Part shown: positions 1-6,431 of the stretch, piece by piece | How the letters are laid out: every line of letters begins with the position of its first letter | How positions within the stretch are numbered: position 1 is the first letter of the stretch | Assembly: GCA_016919565.1 (NCBI GenBank) | Contig: JACXTO010000188.1 | Coordinates: 1-6,513, forward strand | Length of the DNA: 6,513 nucleotides | Direction of reading: 5' to 3' | Source: Methanomassiliicoccaceae archaeon | Lineage (GTDB): Archaea > Thermoplasmatota > Thermoplasmata > Methanomassiliicoccales > UBA472 | Notes under the pieces: model-generated | What the model saw: only the letters and a program-made list of their open reading frames with translations | Databases searched by the model: none | What the model was told of the DNA's origin: nothing | Translations under genes and position numbers: made by a program

Positions 1-2427
1 ATCAGCGGGTCGTATATCTACGACGTATTGATCGTGAACAACACCTTTGTGAACATCGGAGGCTCTGGGATTTACCTCAGCGGTGATGAAAACTATACCT
101 CGTACTATCTCGAAGTGAGCCACAACACCTTCACCAATATCGGAGACAGTGGCGTCGAGGTTAGTGACATCGATGGACTGTGGGTCCTGGACAACGTGAT
201 GACCAATGTGTTCTACTACGGTGTCGAGGTCAACGATGCGTCGAACGTGTTCATCGAGAACAACACAATGTCCGAGATGTTTGGTGGCATCGAACTATAT
301 AACGTCTATAACGCCAACATCATGAACAACGTCGTGTCCGAAGGAACGATGGGCGTCGTCATCGAGGAGAGCTTCTTGGTCACATTCGCGGACAACGAAG
401 TGATTGGTAACGGCATCGTTGGTCTCCTGGTGGTCGAAACTGGGGATATGACCATGATCAACGGTGTGTTCGCGGACAACGACCAGATGGGCATCGAGAT
501 CGTGAACAGCTCCGTGGACTGGAACGTGAATGCCAATTCCTCGGTGCTGGGCAACGACGTGCTGTTCTCCGGTGACCTAACGGTCATGGCGGGCGGCTCA
601 TTGGTGCTCGACAGCCTCGAATTCGCCATCATGCCAGACATGCGCGATGGATCGTCTTCCATCAGCGTTATGGCGAATGGGACACTGAGCGCGATCGACA
701 CTGAGTTCTACGCAGCCTCGGAAGAGTATGATGGCCTGGGCGTGCCATACGGCAACTACTATGAGTTCAACGTATTCGGCACACTCGAATTCATCAGCGT
801 GATCGAATCCGGGGCGGTAGAGCTGTATCTCGGCGCAGGCTCCATGGCCACGATCGAGACCAGCACCATTAGGAACAACCAGAAGAACGGCATCCATGTC
901 GTGGACTGCTCACCAGTGATAATGTCGTGCAGCATCGTTTCCAACCCGAGGAATGGAATATTCATCGAGGGAGGCGCTGCGGCTCCGGGGATCACTGACT
1001 GCATCATTGCAGGCAACAACCGCGGCATATACGCGCTGAACACGAATCTGGAATCCGTGACCGACAACCTGATCGTTCTGAACTCCGAGGCGGGAATGTT
1101 CGCTGACAACGTCAGTGGCACCATCCACGACAACACCTTCTTGTTCAACCACAACGAGATATATGTCAGGAACAGCGACGTCACGATCCAGAACAACCAG
1201 ATCGGCTACACGCCGCTGGTGCAGCTGTTGGTGCAGTTCCTACCGTTGTTGCAGGGCTTCAACCTGAGCGCTGACCTGTTCCTACCTGAGCTCGGATTGA
1301 CCATCAGCCCTGGCATGGTGCAGGACCTCATCATCGGCCACGTCGGCATTTACGCCACCGATTCGGTCGTCAGGACCAGCGGCAACACGTATGGAATGCT
1401 CTACACTGCGGTACAGGTCGTCAAAACCGACCTGTCGTTCAGCGACGATGTGAGGCAGAACGTCATCGTTATACCTTACATGGGCTGTGGGTGCGTCATC
1501 CAGAACATGACGCTGCCGATCCCGGTGTGGGATGGAATAGTGGCAACGGATTCCCACGTGGTCATTAGCGGCGCCAGCATCGATGTGTTGGACGACGCGG
1601 TGTTCTTGGAGAACTCGACGGCGGACATCAGATCTAGCACACTGAATGGCGCGGACTTCGATCTCTATGCGATCGACGGATCGAACGTCACTGTCACCGA
1701 CAGCGCGTTCGGTGATGCCAAGGCGGAGGATACCGCGACAGTGGATGTCTGGGAGCAGATGACGGTCGTTGTCAGGGATCCGTGGGGCGCCGCACTGGCC
1801 AATGTGCCGGTGAGGGTGGGTTCCGTGGATACGACGACCGATGCGAACGGCATGGCAGTGGTGGACGTCAAGGCCTACTCGGTCACCTCGGAGGGCAGGG
1901 GCCCGATGCAGTCATACGAAGTGAGGGCGGACCTCACTGAGGTATCGACGAGCGACTACCCCGGCCACTCCTCGTGGCAGACCCCGGTCGTGACGGAGCA
2001 GGTGGCTCCGAATGGACCTACTACGGTCGTCATGGTGTCCGGCGTGATCGTCAGATTCGATCTGGCGGTGCATGCGATGGACAAGGATGGCAAGAATGCC
2101 GTCAATGTGACGGTCATGGTCCATGATGCGTCTGGAAACACGGTAGACCAGGCACAGAGCGATGCCAATGGAACTGCAGCGTTCACGCCGATTGGCTACA
2201 TCAAGAACGCTGACGGCACCACCGATAGCAGCATGACCCCGTACGAGGTCACCGCTGAGATCGGCAAGGACACAGCCAGTGCCTCGACGAACCTGACCGG
2301 CAACACCAACCTGGACGTCAAGGTGGACGCAGGCCCGCAGTTCGATTACGGCCCGGCGATCATCATTGGTGTCTTCGTCGTGGTCCTGGTCGCGATCCTG
2401 CTGTTGGTAACGAGGCGCAAGCCGTAA
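1..2427 (+). CDS. Large surface-anchored parallel beta-helix repeat protein (5' partial)
   Basis: The reading frame is open from base 1 and the beta-helix pattern continues to the left edge, so the start and any signal peptide lie outside; the TTG at 28 is only an internal Leu codon. 808 residues are visible. Residues about 1-170 are roughly 22-24-residue rungs with the motif N-N/T-x-F...G-I/V-x-V, typical of NosD/PbH1 right-handed beta-helices. Residues about 172-240 form a different, Gly/Ser-rich strand module. Rungs resume at about 284-403, are interrupted by a hydrophobic segment (about 404-445), and continue to about 575. Two related beta-sandwich-like domains follow (about 581-683 and 684-778), resembling carboxypeptidase-regulatory or Ig-like folds. 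The end is one membrane helix (about 785-805) followed by RRKP, a stop-transfer anchor. At least 14 N-x-S/T sequons suggest a glycosylated exterior protein. Its ligand or substrate cannot be told from sequence; a carbohydrate-binding or adhesive role is inference. Confidence 0.88.
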   Translation: MSGSYIYDVLIVNNTFVNIGGSGIYLSGDENYTSYYLEVSHNTFTNIGDSGVEVSDIDGLWVLDNVMTNVFYYGVEVNDASNVFIENNTMSEMFGGIELYNVYNANIMNNVVSEGTMGVVIEESFLVTFADNEVIGNGIVGLLVVETGDMTMINGVFADNDQMGIEIVNSSVDWNVNANSSVLGNDVLFSGDLTVMAGGSLVLDSLEFAIMPDMRDGSSSISVMANGTLSAIDTEFYAASEEYDGLGVPYGNYYEFNVFGTLEFISVIESGAVELYLGAGSMATIETSTIRNNQKNGIHVVDCSPVIMSCSIVSNPRNGIFIEGGAAAPGITDCIIAGNNRGIYALNTNLESVTDNLIVLNSEAGMFADNVSGTIHDNTFLFNHNEIYVRNSDVTIQNNQIGYTPLVQLLVQFLPLLQGFNLSADLFLPELGLTISPGMVQDLIIGHVGIYATDSVVRTSGNTYGMLYTAVQVVKTDLSFSDDVRQNVIVIPYMGCGCVIQNMTLPIPVWDGIVATDSHVVISGASIDVLDDAVFLENSTADIRSSTLNGADFDLYAIDGSNVTVTDSAFGDAKAEDTATVDVWEQMTVVVRDPWGAALANVPVRVGSVDTTTDANGMAVVDVKAYSVTSEGRGPMQSYEVRADLTEVSTSDYPGHSSWQTPVVTEQVAPNGPTTVVMVSGVIVRFDLAVHAMDKDGKNAVNVTVMVHDASGNTVDQAQSDANGTAAFTPIGYIKNADGTTDSSMTPYEVTAEIGKDTASASTNLTGNTNLDVKVDAGPQFDYGPAIIIGVFVVVLVAILLLVTRRKP

Positions 2428-2435
2428 GACCAAAC

Positions 2436-2475
2436 CCCTTTTTCAAATCTTTTCCCCTATCCCTTTTATTTCCTT
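2436..2475 (+). terminator. T-rich archaeal-type terminator after the beta-helix gene
   Basis: Starting 11 bases after the TAA stop, the + strand carries three T tracts in a C/T-rich stretch: five T at 2439-2443, four at 2450-2453, and four at 2464-2467 followed by A and three more T. Archaeal RNA polymerase commonly stops at such U tracts without a hairpin. No stable stem precedes them. The position between a surface-protein gene and the gat operon fits a transcript end. Confidence 0.6.
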
Positions 2476-2530
2476 GCTTGGTCAGCGCGAGCACGGTCTG
2501 GAATCGCAATTCGCTTCTCGCCTCATGAGC

Positions 2531-2547
2531 AGAAAAAGCACATATGG
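2531..2547 (+). promoter_or_regulatory. Putative BRE/TATA promoter of the gatDE operon
   Basis: An A-rich element (AGAAAAAG, 2531-2538) followed by CACATATGG resembles an archaeal BRE plus TATA box. The box is centred near 2543, so transcription would be expected to start near 2568-2571, about 8-10 bases before the GTG at 2578. If real, this promoter excludes the ATG at 2548 as the translation start, because it would lie upstream of the transcript. An alternative T/A-rich box near 2464-2471 would give a leader of about 50 bases for the ATG. Judged by eye only. Confidence 0.4.
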
Positions 2548-3876
2548 ATGGAACGGCATCTCTCGGCCGGGTATTACGTGACGTACGCGCGCTCCGTTTC
2601 CGAGCTTCTGAAGGCCGAGAAGGCCGAAGAGGGGGACATGATCAAGGTCGTTTCAAACGGCAAGGAGCATGCTGGCATCCTCATGCCTCATCACGACTTC
2701 TCCGATCCGGACACCGTCGTCCTCAAGCTGAAGAGCGGCTACAACATCGGCGTGCGCCTGGCGGAAGGGTCCAAGGTGACCGTCGTCAGGAAGGTGGAGA
2801 AGAAGGGCCGCCAATTCAAGTCGAGGGAATCCGATTCGAGCAAGAGGAACGTGGCCGTGATCGGCACGGGCGGCACGATCGCCTCGTACGTCGACTACCG
2901 CACGGGCGCAGTGCATCCAGCATTATCGGCGGAGGACCTGGTGGCCACCGTCCCGGAGATGGCGGACATCTGCAACGTCAAGGCCAGGGTGCTCTTCTCG
3001 ATCTTCAGCGAGAACATGGATGTCAAGCACTGGCAGGAATTGGCGGGGGCGGTGGTCGACCAGCTGAACTCCGGCGATGAGGGCTGCATAATCCCTCACG
3101 GAACGGATACCATGGGGTATACCTCGGCAGCGCTCAGCTTCATGCTGGAATCCCTGCCCCGACCGGTGCTGCTGGTAGGAGCACAACGCTCATCCGACCG
3201 TCCCTCGTCGGACGCATATACCAATCTACTGGCTTCAGCCCGGTTCTGCGTGCAAAGCGATGCGGCCGAGGTCTTCATCCTGATGCACCAGACGAGCTCG
3301 GACACGATGGCGGCCGTCCATAGGGGCACAAGGGTCAGGAAGATGCACACTTCGCGCCGGGACGCCTTCGAGAGCGTCAACGAACCGCCGGTGGCCGTGA
3401 TCGATTTCGAGGGCGGCATCAAGTTCAATTCCGACTATCGCAGGAAATCCTCGGGCAAGGTCACCTTCAAGCCGGACATGGAGGAGAACGTGGCGCTGGT
3501 CCATTTCTATCCCGGCATGTCCACCACGGCCTTCGAGAAGCTTATGGCGGGCCACAAGGGCGTGGTCATCGCGGGCAGCGGCCTGGGGCATGTATCCGCG
3601 GAAATGGTCAAGGTGCTGAAGAGGACGGTCGACAAGGGCATCCCGGTGGTCATGACCTCACAGTGCCTGTACGGCAGCGTCAACCTGAACGTCTACTACA
3701 CCGGACGGGACCTGCTCACGGCCGGCGTGATCTCGGGCGGCGATATGCTGCCAGAGACGGCGCTGATCAAGCTGATGTGGGGACTTGCCAACGCCAATGG
3801 AGAGAAGGAGCTGCGCCAGCTGATGACCACGAACCTCAGGGGCGAGCTCTCGGACCGGAGGGAGATCGATGACTGA
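2548..3876 (+). CDS. gatD: Glutamyl-tRNA(Gln) amidotransferase subunit D
   Basis: GatD is the asparaginase-like subunit of the archaeal GatDE complex; it hydrolyses glutamine (or asparagine) and passes ammonia to GatE. Numbered from the ATG at 2548 (442 aa), there is an N-terminal SH3-like domain (about 26-85, GDMIKV...LKLKSGYNIGV), a charged linker (about 86-102), then an AnsA-type asparaginase fold. The expected Thr-Thr-Asp-Lys catalytic set is visible: T110 in GTGGTIAS, T186-D187 in HGTDTM, and K265 in VRKMHTSRRD. GAQRSSDRPSSDA and MTSQC are further family motifs. Length matches the family (about 435). The start is uncertain: an in-frame GTG at 2578 would give 432 aa beginning (M)TYARSVSELL, which as I recall lines up without gaps with the start of Methanothermobacter GatD, and it fits the TATA-like box upstream. 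Neither start has a strong Shine-Dalgarno. The longer ATG form is given as the outer limit. The stop overlaps gatE. Confidence 0.95.
   Translation: MERHLSAGYYVTYARSVSELLKAEKAEEGDMIKVVSNGKEHAGILMPHHDFSDPDTVVLKLKSGYNIGVRLAEGSKVTVVRKVEKKGRQFKSRESDSSKRNVAVIGTGGTIASYVDYRTGAVHPALSAEDLVATVPEMADICNVKARVLFSIFSENMDVKHWQELAGAVVDQLNSGDEGCIIPHGTDTMGYTSAALSFMLESLPRPVLLVGAQRSSDRPSSDAYTNLLASARFCVQSDAAEVFILMHQTSSDTMAAVHRGTRVRKMHTSRRDAFESVNEPPVAVIDFEGGIKFNSDYRRKSSGKVTFKPDMEENVALVHFYPGMSTTAFEKLMAGHKGVVIAGSGLGHVSAEMVKVLKRTVDKGIPVVMTSQCLYGSVNLNVYYTGRDLLTAGVISGGDMLPETALIKLMWGLANANGEKELRQLMTTNLRGELSDRREIDD
3857..3864 (+). promoter_or_regulatory. Shine-Dalgarno for gatE inside the 3' end of gatD
   Basis: GGAGGGAG lies with GGAGG at 3857-3861, seven bases before the ATG at 3869, an ideal spacing. 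It supports 3869 rather than the in-frame ATG at 3881, and indicates that gatE is translated from the gatD message with its initiation region embedded in gatD codons. Confidence 0.75.
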
Positions 3877-5734
3877 GGAGATGATCTGCGGCATCGAGAT
3901 CCACCAGCAGCTGGACACCAAGAAGCTGTTCTGCTCCTGCGAGACCCGTTTGCTGGAAGAGGAGGGGGCGACCCTTCACCGCCGGCTCCGCCCGACGCAG
4001 AGCGAGATGGGAGAGGTGGACCGGGCGGCGCTGGTGCAGGCGGAGAGGCGCATGCGCTTCCGCTATCAGGCCCCGAGGAGCGTCAGCTGCCTGGTGGATG
4101 CGGACGAGGAGCCTCCGCACGACGCGGACGAGGACGCCATGGACATCACCCTGACGCTGGCAACGCTAATGCATGCCCAGGTCGTGGACGAAGTGCATTT
4201 CATGCGCAAGATCGTGATCGACGGCTCGAACACCGCCGGCTTCCAACGGACGGCGCTGGTGGCGGTGGACGGCTCCATCGAGGTGAACGGCAAGCGCATC
4301 GTCATCCAATCGATCTGCCTGGAGGAGGACGCGGCGCGCAAGGTCGAGACCAAGGGCTCCGAGGTCACCTACCGCCTGGACAGATTGGGGATACCACTGA
4401 TAGAGATAGCCACCGGGCCGGACATGCGGACGCCGGAGGAGGTCCGCGAGGTCGCCGCCCGCATCGGCTCGATGCTTCGCGCCACCAAGAGGGTGAAGCG
4501 CGGCATCGGCACGATACGCGAGGACCTGAACATATCGATACCAGGCGGCGCAAGGGTGGAGATCAAAGGCGTCCAGGAGCTGCGCCTGCTGCCCCTGTAC
4601 GTGGAGAGGGAGATCGAGAGGCAGCGCAGCCTGCTGACCATCCAGCATATGCTGGACGAGCGGGGGACCAGGCCGGCTGCGACGAAGGTGGTCGATCTGA
4701 CCACGGCGCTCAAGGACTGCAAGTCAAAGGTGGTCGTGGCGGCGCTCTCGAAGGGGGGCAAGGTGGTCGGGGTCGCACTCCCCGGCTTCGAAGGGGTCAT
4801 GAAATCGACGGACGGGAAACTGCGCCTGGGAGCGGAGATGGCCCAGCATGCCAAGACGCGAGGCGTCCAGGGCATCTTCCATTCCGACGAGCTCCCGGCC
4901 TATGGCGTGACCGATGCTGACGTCAAAGCGGTCCGCGCGGCGTTGGGCCTCGATGAGGGGAAGGCGTTCGCGCTCTGCGCGGACGATGCGGGGAGGGCGG
5001 AGGCGGCCATCCGGGTCGCGGTGGAGAGGGCGAACCAGGCGATCATCGGCGTCCCGGAGGAGACGCGCGATCCGCTGCCTGACGGGGGCACAATCTACAG
5101 CCGCCCGCTGCCTGGCGCCAGCCGCATGTACCCCGAGACGGACGTCAAGCCGATACCGATACACGCCAGCCGCCTGAAGGAGATCCATTCCAGATTGCCA
5201 GAGATGCCGGAGCAGACCGTGGTCCGCTTCGTGGCGCGCTACGGCGTGCACCAGCAGCAAGCCTCGCAGATCGTCCGTGACGGATACGAGGAAGTGTTCG
5301 AGGCGATCTCGAGCGAGCTCGGCCTGGCCGCGGTGGCGGCGCGCACCCTCCTGAGCACGTTGCCGGAGCTGGAGAAGGACGGGGTGAACGTTGCCACGCT
5401 GAGCGACGACAGGCTGAAGGAGGCGTTCCAGGAGCTGCACTCGGGCGCATTCGTCAAGGAGGCGATGCCGGCGGTGCTGAGGAAGATGGCAGAGGGAGCC
5501 AGCGCCAAGGATGCGGTCAGATCGCTCGGTCTCCAGAAAGTGGATGCCGATGAAGCGGGATCGATAATCGCATCCATAGTGAAGGAGAAGGAGTCGCTGG
5601 TGCGGGAGAAGGGCTTGGGCGCGCAGGGTCCGCTCATGGCGCCAGTGATGGAGAGGCTGCGGGGGAAGGTCGACGGGAAGACCGCTTCGGAGCTGCTGAG
5701 GAAGGAGATAACGAAGCTACTCGAGTCGGAATGA
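3869..5734 (+). CDS. gatE: Glutamyl-tRNA(Gln) amidotransferase subunit E
   Basis: GatE binds Glu-tRNA(Gln), activates the glutamyl group with ATP and amidates it with ammonia delivered by GatD, giving Gln-tRNA(Gln). The 621-residue product is normal family length. The N-terminal GatB/GatE cradle domain carries EIHQQLDTKKLFCSC (9-24; C22-x-C24 is a plausible metal site), LRPTQSE, DADEEPPH, DGSNTAGFQRT, CLEEDAAR, YRLDRLGIPLIEIATGPD and GTIREDLNISI. A GAD insertion domain, shared with bacterial-type AspRS and a hallmark of GatE over GatB, spans about 285-400 and includes GIFHSDELPAYG. GVPEETRDPLPDG and SRMYPETD follow, then a helical and YqeY-like tail (about 490-621) ending GAQGPLM...ERLRGKVDGK. 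The ATG at 3869 is chosen for its Shine-Dalgarno and 8-base overlap with gatD. The frame is intact and all expected motifs are present. GC content is clearly high. The stop directly abuts the stop of the opposing methyltransferase gene. Confidence 0.97.
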   Translation: MTEEMICGIEIHQQLDTKKLFCSCETRLLEEEGATLHRRLRPTQSEMGEVDRAALVQAERRMRFRYQAPRSVSCLVDADEEPPHDADEDAMDITLTLATLMHAQVVDEVHFMRKIVIDGSNTAGFQRTALVAVDGSIEVNGKRIVIQSICLEEDAARKVETKGSEVTYRLDRLGIPLIEIATGPDMRTPEEVREVAARIGSMLRATKRVKRGIGTIREDLNISIPGGARVEIKGVQELRLLPLYVEREIERQRSLLTIQHMLDERGTRPAATKVVDLTTALKDCKSKVVVAALSKGGKVVGVALPGFEGVMKSTDGKLRLGAEMAQHAKTRGVQGIFHSDELPAYGVTDADVKAVRAALGLDEGKAFALCADDAGRAEAAIRVAVERANQAIIGVPEETRDPLPDGGTIYSRPLPGASRMYPETDVKPIPIHASRLKEIHSRLPEMPEQTVVRFVARYGVHQQQASQIVRDGYEEVFEAISSELGLAAVAARTLLSTLPELEKDGVNVATLSDDRLKEAFQELHSGAFVKEAMPAVLRKMAEGASAKDAVRSLGLQKVDADEAGSIIASIVKEKESLVREKGLGAQGPLMAPVMERLRGKVDGKTASELLRKEITKLLESE

Positions 5735-6358
5735 TCATCGGGGCGGGACGGTCAGTTCCTCAACCCACAATTCCTCGAAGAACATCCTCTTGCTGCCGAG
5801 ACGGCGGCGCTTGAACCTCGAGAGCAGCTTTTGAAGTGACGGCCCCTTCATCATCGTTGACAGGAGCACGACCACCCGGCCGCCGGGCATGAGGTAGTCC
5901 GGCGCCTCGCTCAGGAATCGTCCCAGCGTCTGGATTCCGTCCTTCCCTCCTGCCCAGGACATCTCCAGCTCCCCCTCTCCCGCCCCCACCAGGTATGGCG
6001 GGTTGAAGAGGATCAGGTCGAAATTGCCGTCGACATCCGAGAAGAGGTCGGAGCGCTTCACCTCCGCTGCGAGGTGGTTGCGTTGAAGGTTCGCTCGAGT
6101 GCACTCCACCGCCTTCTGATTGATGTCCACGGCGACGACGGCGGCGCCAGCCTTGGCGCAATGGAGCGTCACCAGCCCTGTACCGCAGCCCATCTCCAAG
6201 ACGCTGATCCCCGCAGGCGGCTCGAGGCTTTCGATAAGGAGGTACGTGTCCTCTCGAGGCGGATAGACGTCCCGGCATTCATCGACAATGAGCTCCAAAT
6301 CAAGCTTCATGAGCGGGGCGCTATCGATCTCGGGATACAAATTGCTGTCTGGTGGCAT
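5735..6358 (-). CDS. HemK/Mtq2-like class I SAM methyltransferase, probable release-factor glutamine N5-methyltransferase
   Basis: This 207-residue protein has the archaeal HemK-related/Mtq2 pattern: DVYPPREDTYLLIE (30-43), SAM-binding motif I EMGCGTG (55-61), the acidic motif II AVDIN with D78, and the catalytic NPPY at 119-122 in FDLILFNPPYLVG. NPPY enzymes of this type methylate an amide nitrogen; the eukaryotic and archaeal Mtq2 relatives, usually with a Trm112 partner, modify the glutamine of the GGQ motif in class I release factor. It lacks the N-terminal helical domain of bacterial PrmC, as expected for the archaeal form. The ATG at 6358 is the first start after an in-frame TGA (6374-6376). 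A second ATG at 6310 would give 191 aa beginning MKLDLELIVDECRDVY, closer to the usual family N-terminus, with a weak TATA-like TTTGTATC about 27 bases upstream. Neither has a Shine-Dalgarno. A related substrate such as another protein cannot be excluded. Confidence 0.9.
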   Translation of the reverse strand: MPPDSNLYPEIDSAPLMKLDLELIVDECRDVYPPREDTYLLIESLEPPAGISVLEMGCGTGLVTLHCAKAGAAVVAVDINQKAVECTRANLQRNHLAAEVKRSDLFSDVDGNFDLILFNPPYLVGAGEGELEMSWAGGKDGIQTLGRFLSEAPDYLMPGGRVVVLLSTMMKGPSLQKLLSRFKRRRLGSKRMFFEELWVEELTVPPR

Positions 6359-6401
6359 CGCTGAAAACGAGGTTCACAAAGAAGCGAAATCAACATATCG
6401 T

Positions 6402-6414
6402 GTTAGCATCTAAC
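6402..6414. repeat. Short perfect inverted repeat, possible operator
   Basis: GTTAG-CAT-CTAAC is an inverted repeat with two perfect 5-base arms around a 3-base centre. On + it sits between the TATA-like box (6394-6398) and the expected transcription start (about 6422), a usual place for an archaeal repressor site. It is short enough that chance is possible. Confidence 0.3.
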
Positions 6415-6420
6415 CTGTCT

Positions 6421-6428
6421 GAAGTGAT
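6421..6428 (+). promoter_or_regulatory. Shine-Dalgarno-like site for the TTG start at 6432
   Basis: TGAAGTGAT (6420-6428) matches the archaeal anti-Shine-Dalgarno complement GGAGGTGAT at 7 of 9 positions and ends three bases before TTG at 6432, which is the right register. It is the main support for choosing this non-ATG start. Confidence 0.45.
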
Positions 6429-6431
6429 TGA

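Larger units (their letters stand above)
6359..6431. promoter_or_regulatory. Divergent intergenic region with TATA-like box
   Basis: This 73-base gap separates the methyltransferase start (-) from a membrane-protein start (+). On + it holds GAAA (6386-6389) and then CAACATATCG, a plausible BRE/TATA centred near 6396, about 36-38 bases before both starts. The box reads GATATG on the other strand, so it could serve either or both genes. The assignment rests on motif and position only. Confidence 0.4.

Noticed and set aside
28..30. TTG at 28 as the true start of the beta-helix gene
   Set aside because: The frame is open to base 1 and the nine codons before it continue the beta-helix pattern; there is no ribosome site, and a secreted protein would need a signal peptide here, which is absent.
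2428..2483. GACCAA (2428-2433) and TTGGTC (2478-2483) as a terminator stem
   Set aside because: Six-base arms around a 44-base T-rich loop would not form a stable hairpin; the T tracts alone explain termination.
2522..2529. 8-base palindrome CTCATGAG just upstream of the gatD promoter box
   Set aside because: Too short to separate from chance, and not repeated at the other promoter.
2525..2581. An 18-codon upstream frame (ATG 2525 to TGA 2579) whose stop overlaps GTG 2578 as GTGA, like a coupled leader peptide
   Set aside because: It has no Shine-Dalgarno, and the best promoter box lies inside it, so it would not be transcribed in full. Chance overlap is the simpler reading.
2544..3080. Overlapping + strand frame of 178 codons starting at ATG 2544
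   Set aside because: It is an Arg/Gly-rich out-of-frame shadow of gatD, which has full family motifs in its own frame.
4724..5440. Long - strand frame (238 codons) opposite gatE
   Set aside because: The high GC of gatE leaves few stops on the reverse strand. The translation is Arg/His/Leu-rich with no recognisable domain.
6074..6364. + strand frame of 96 codons across the methyltransferase 5' half
   Set aside because: It is antisense to the conserved SAM-binding region and its product resembles nothing known.
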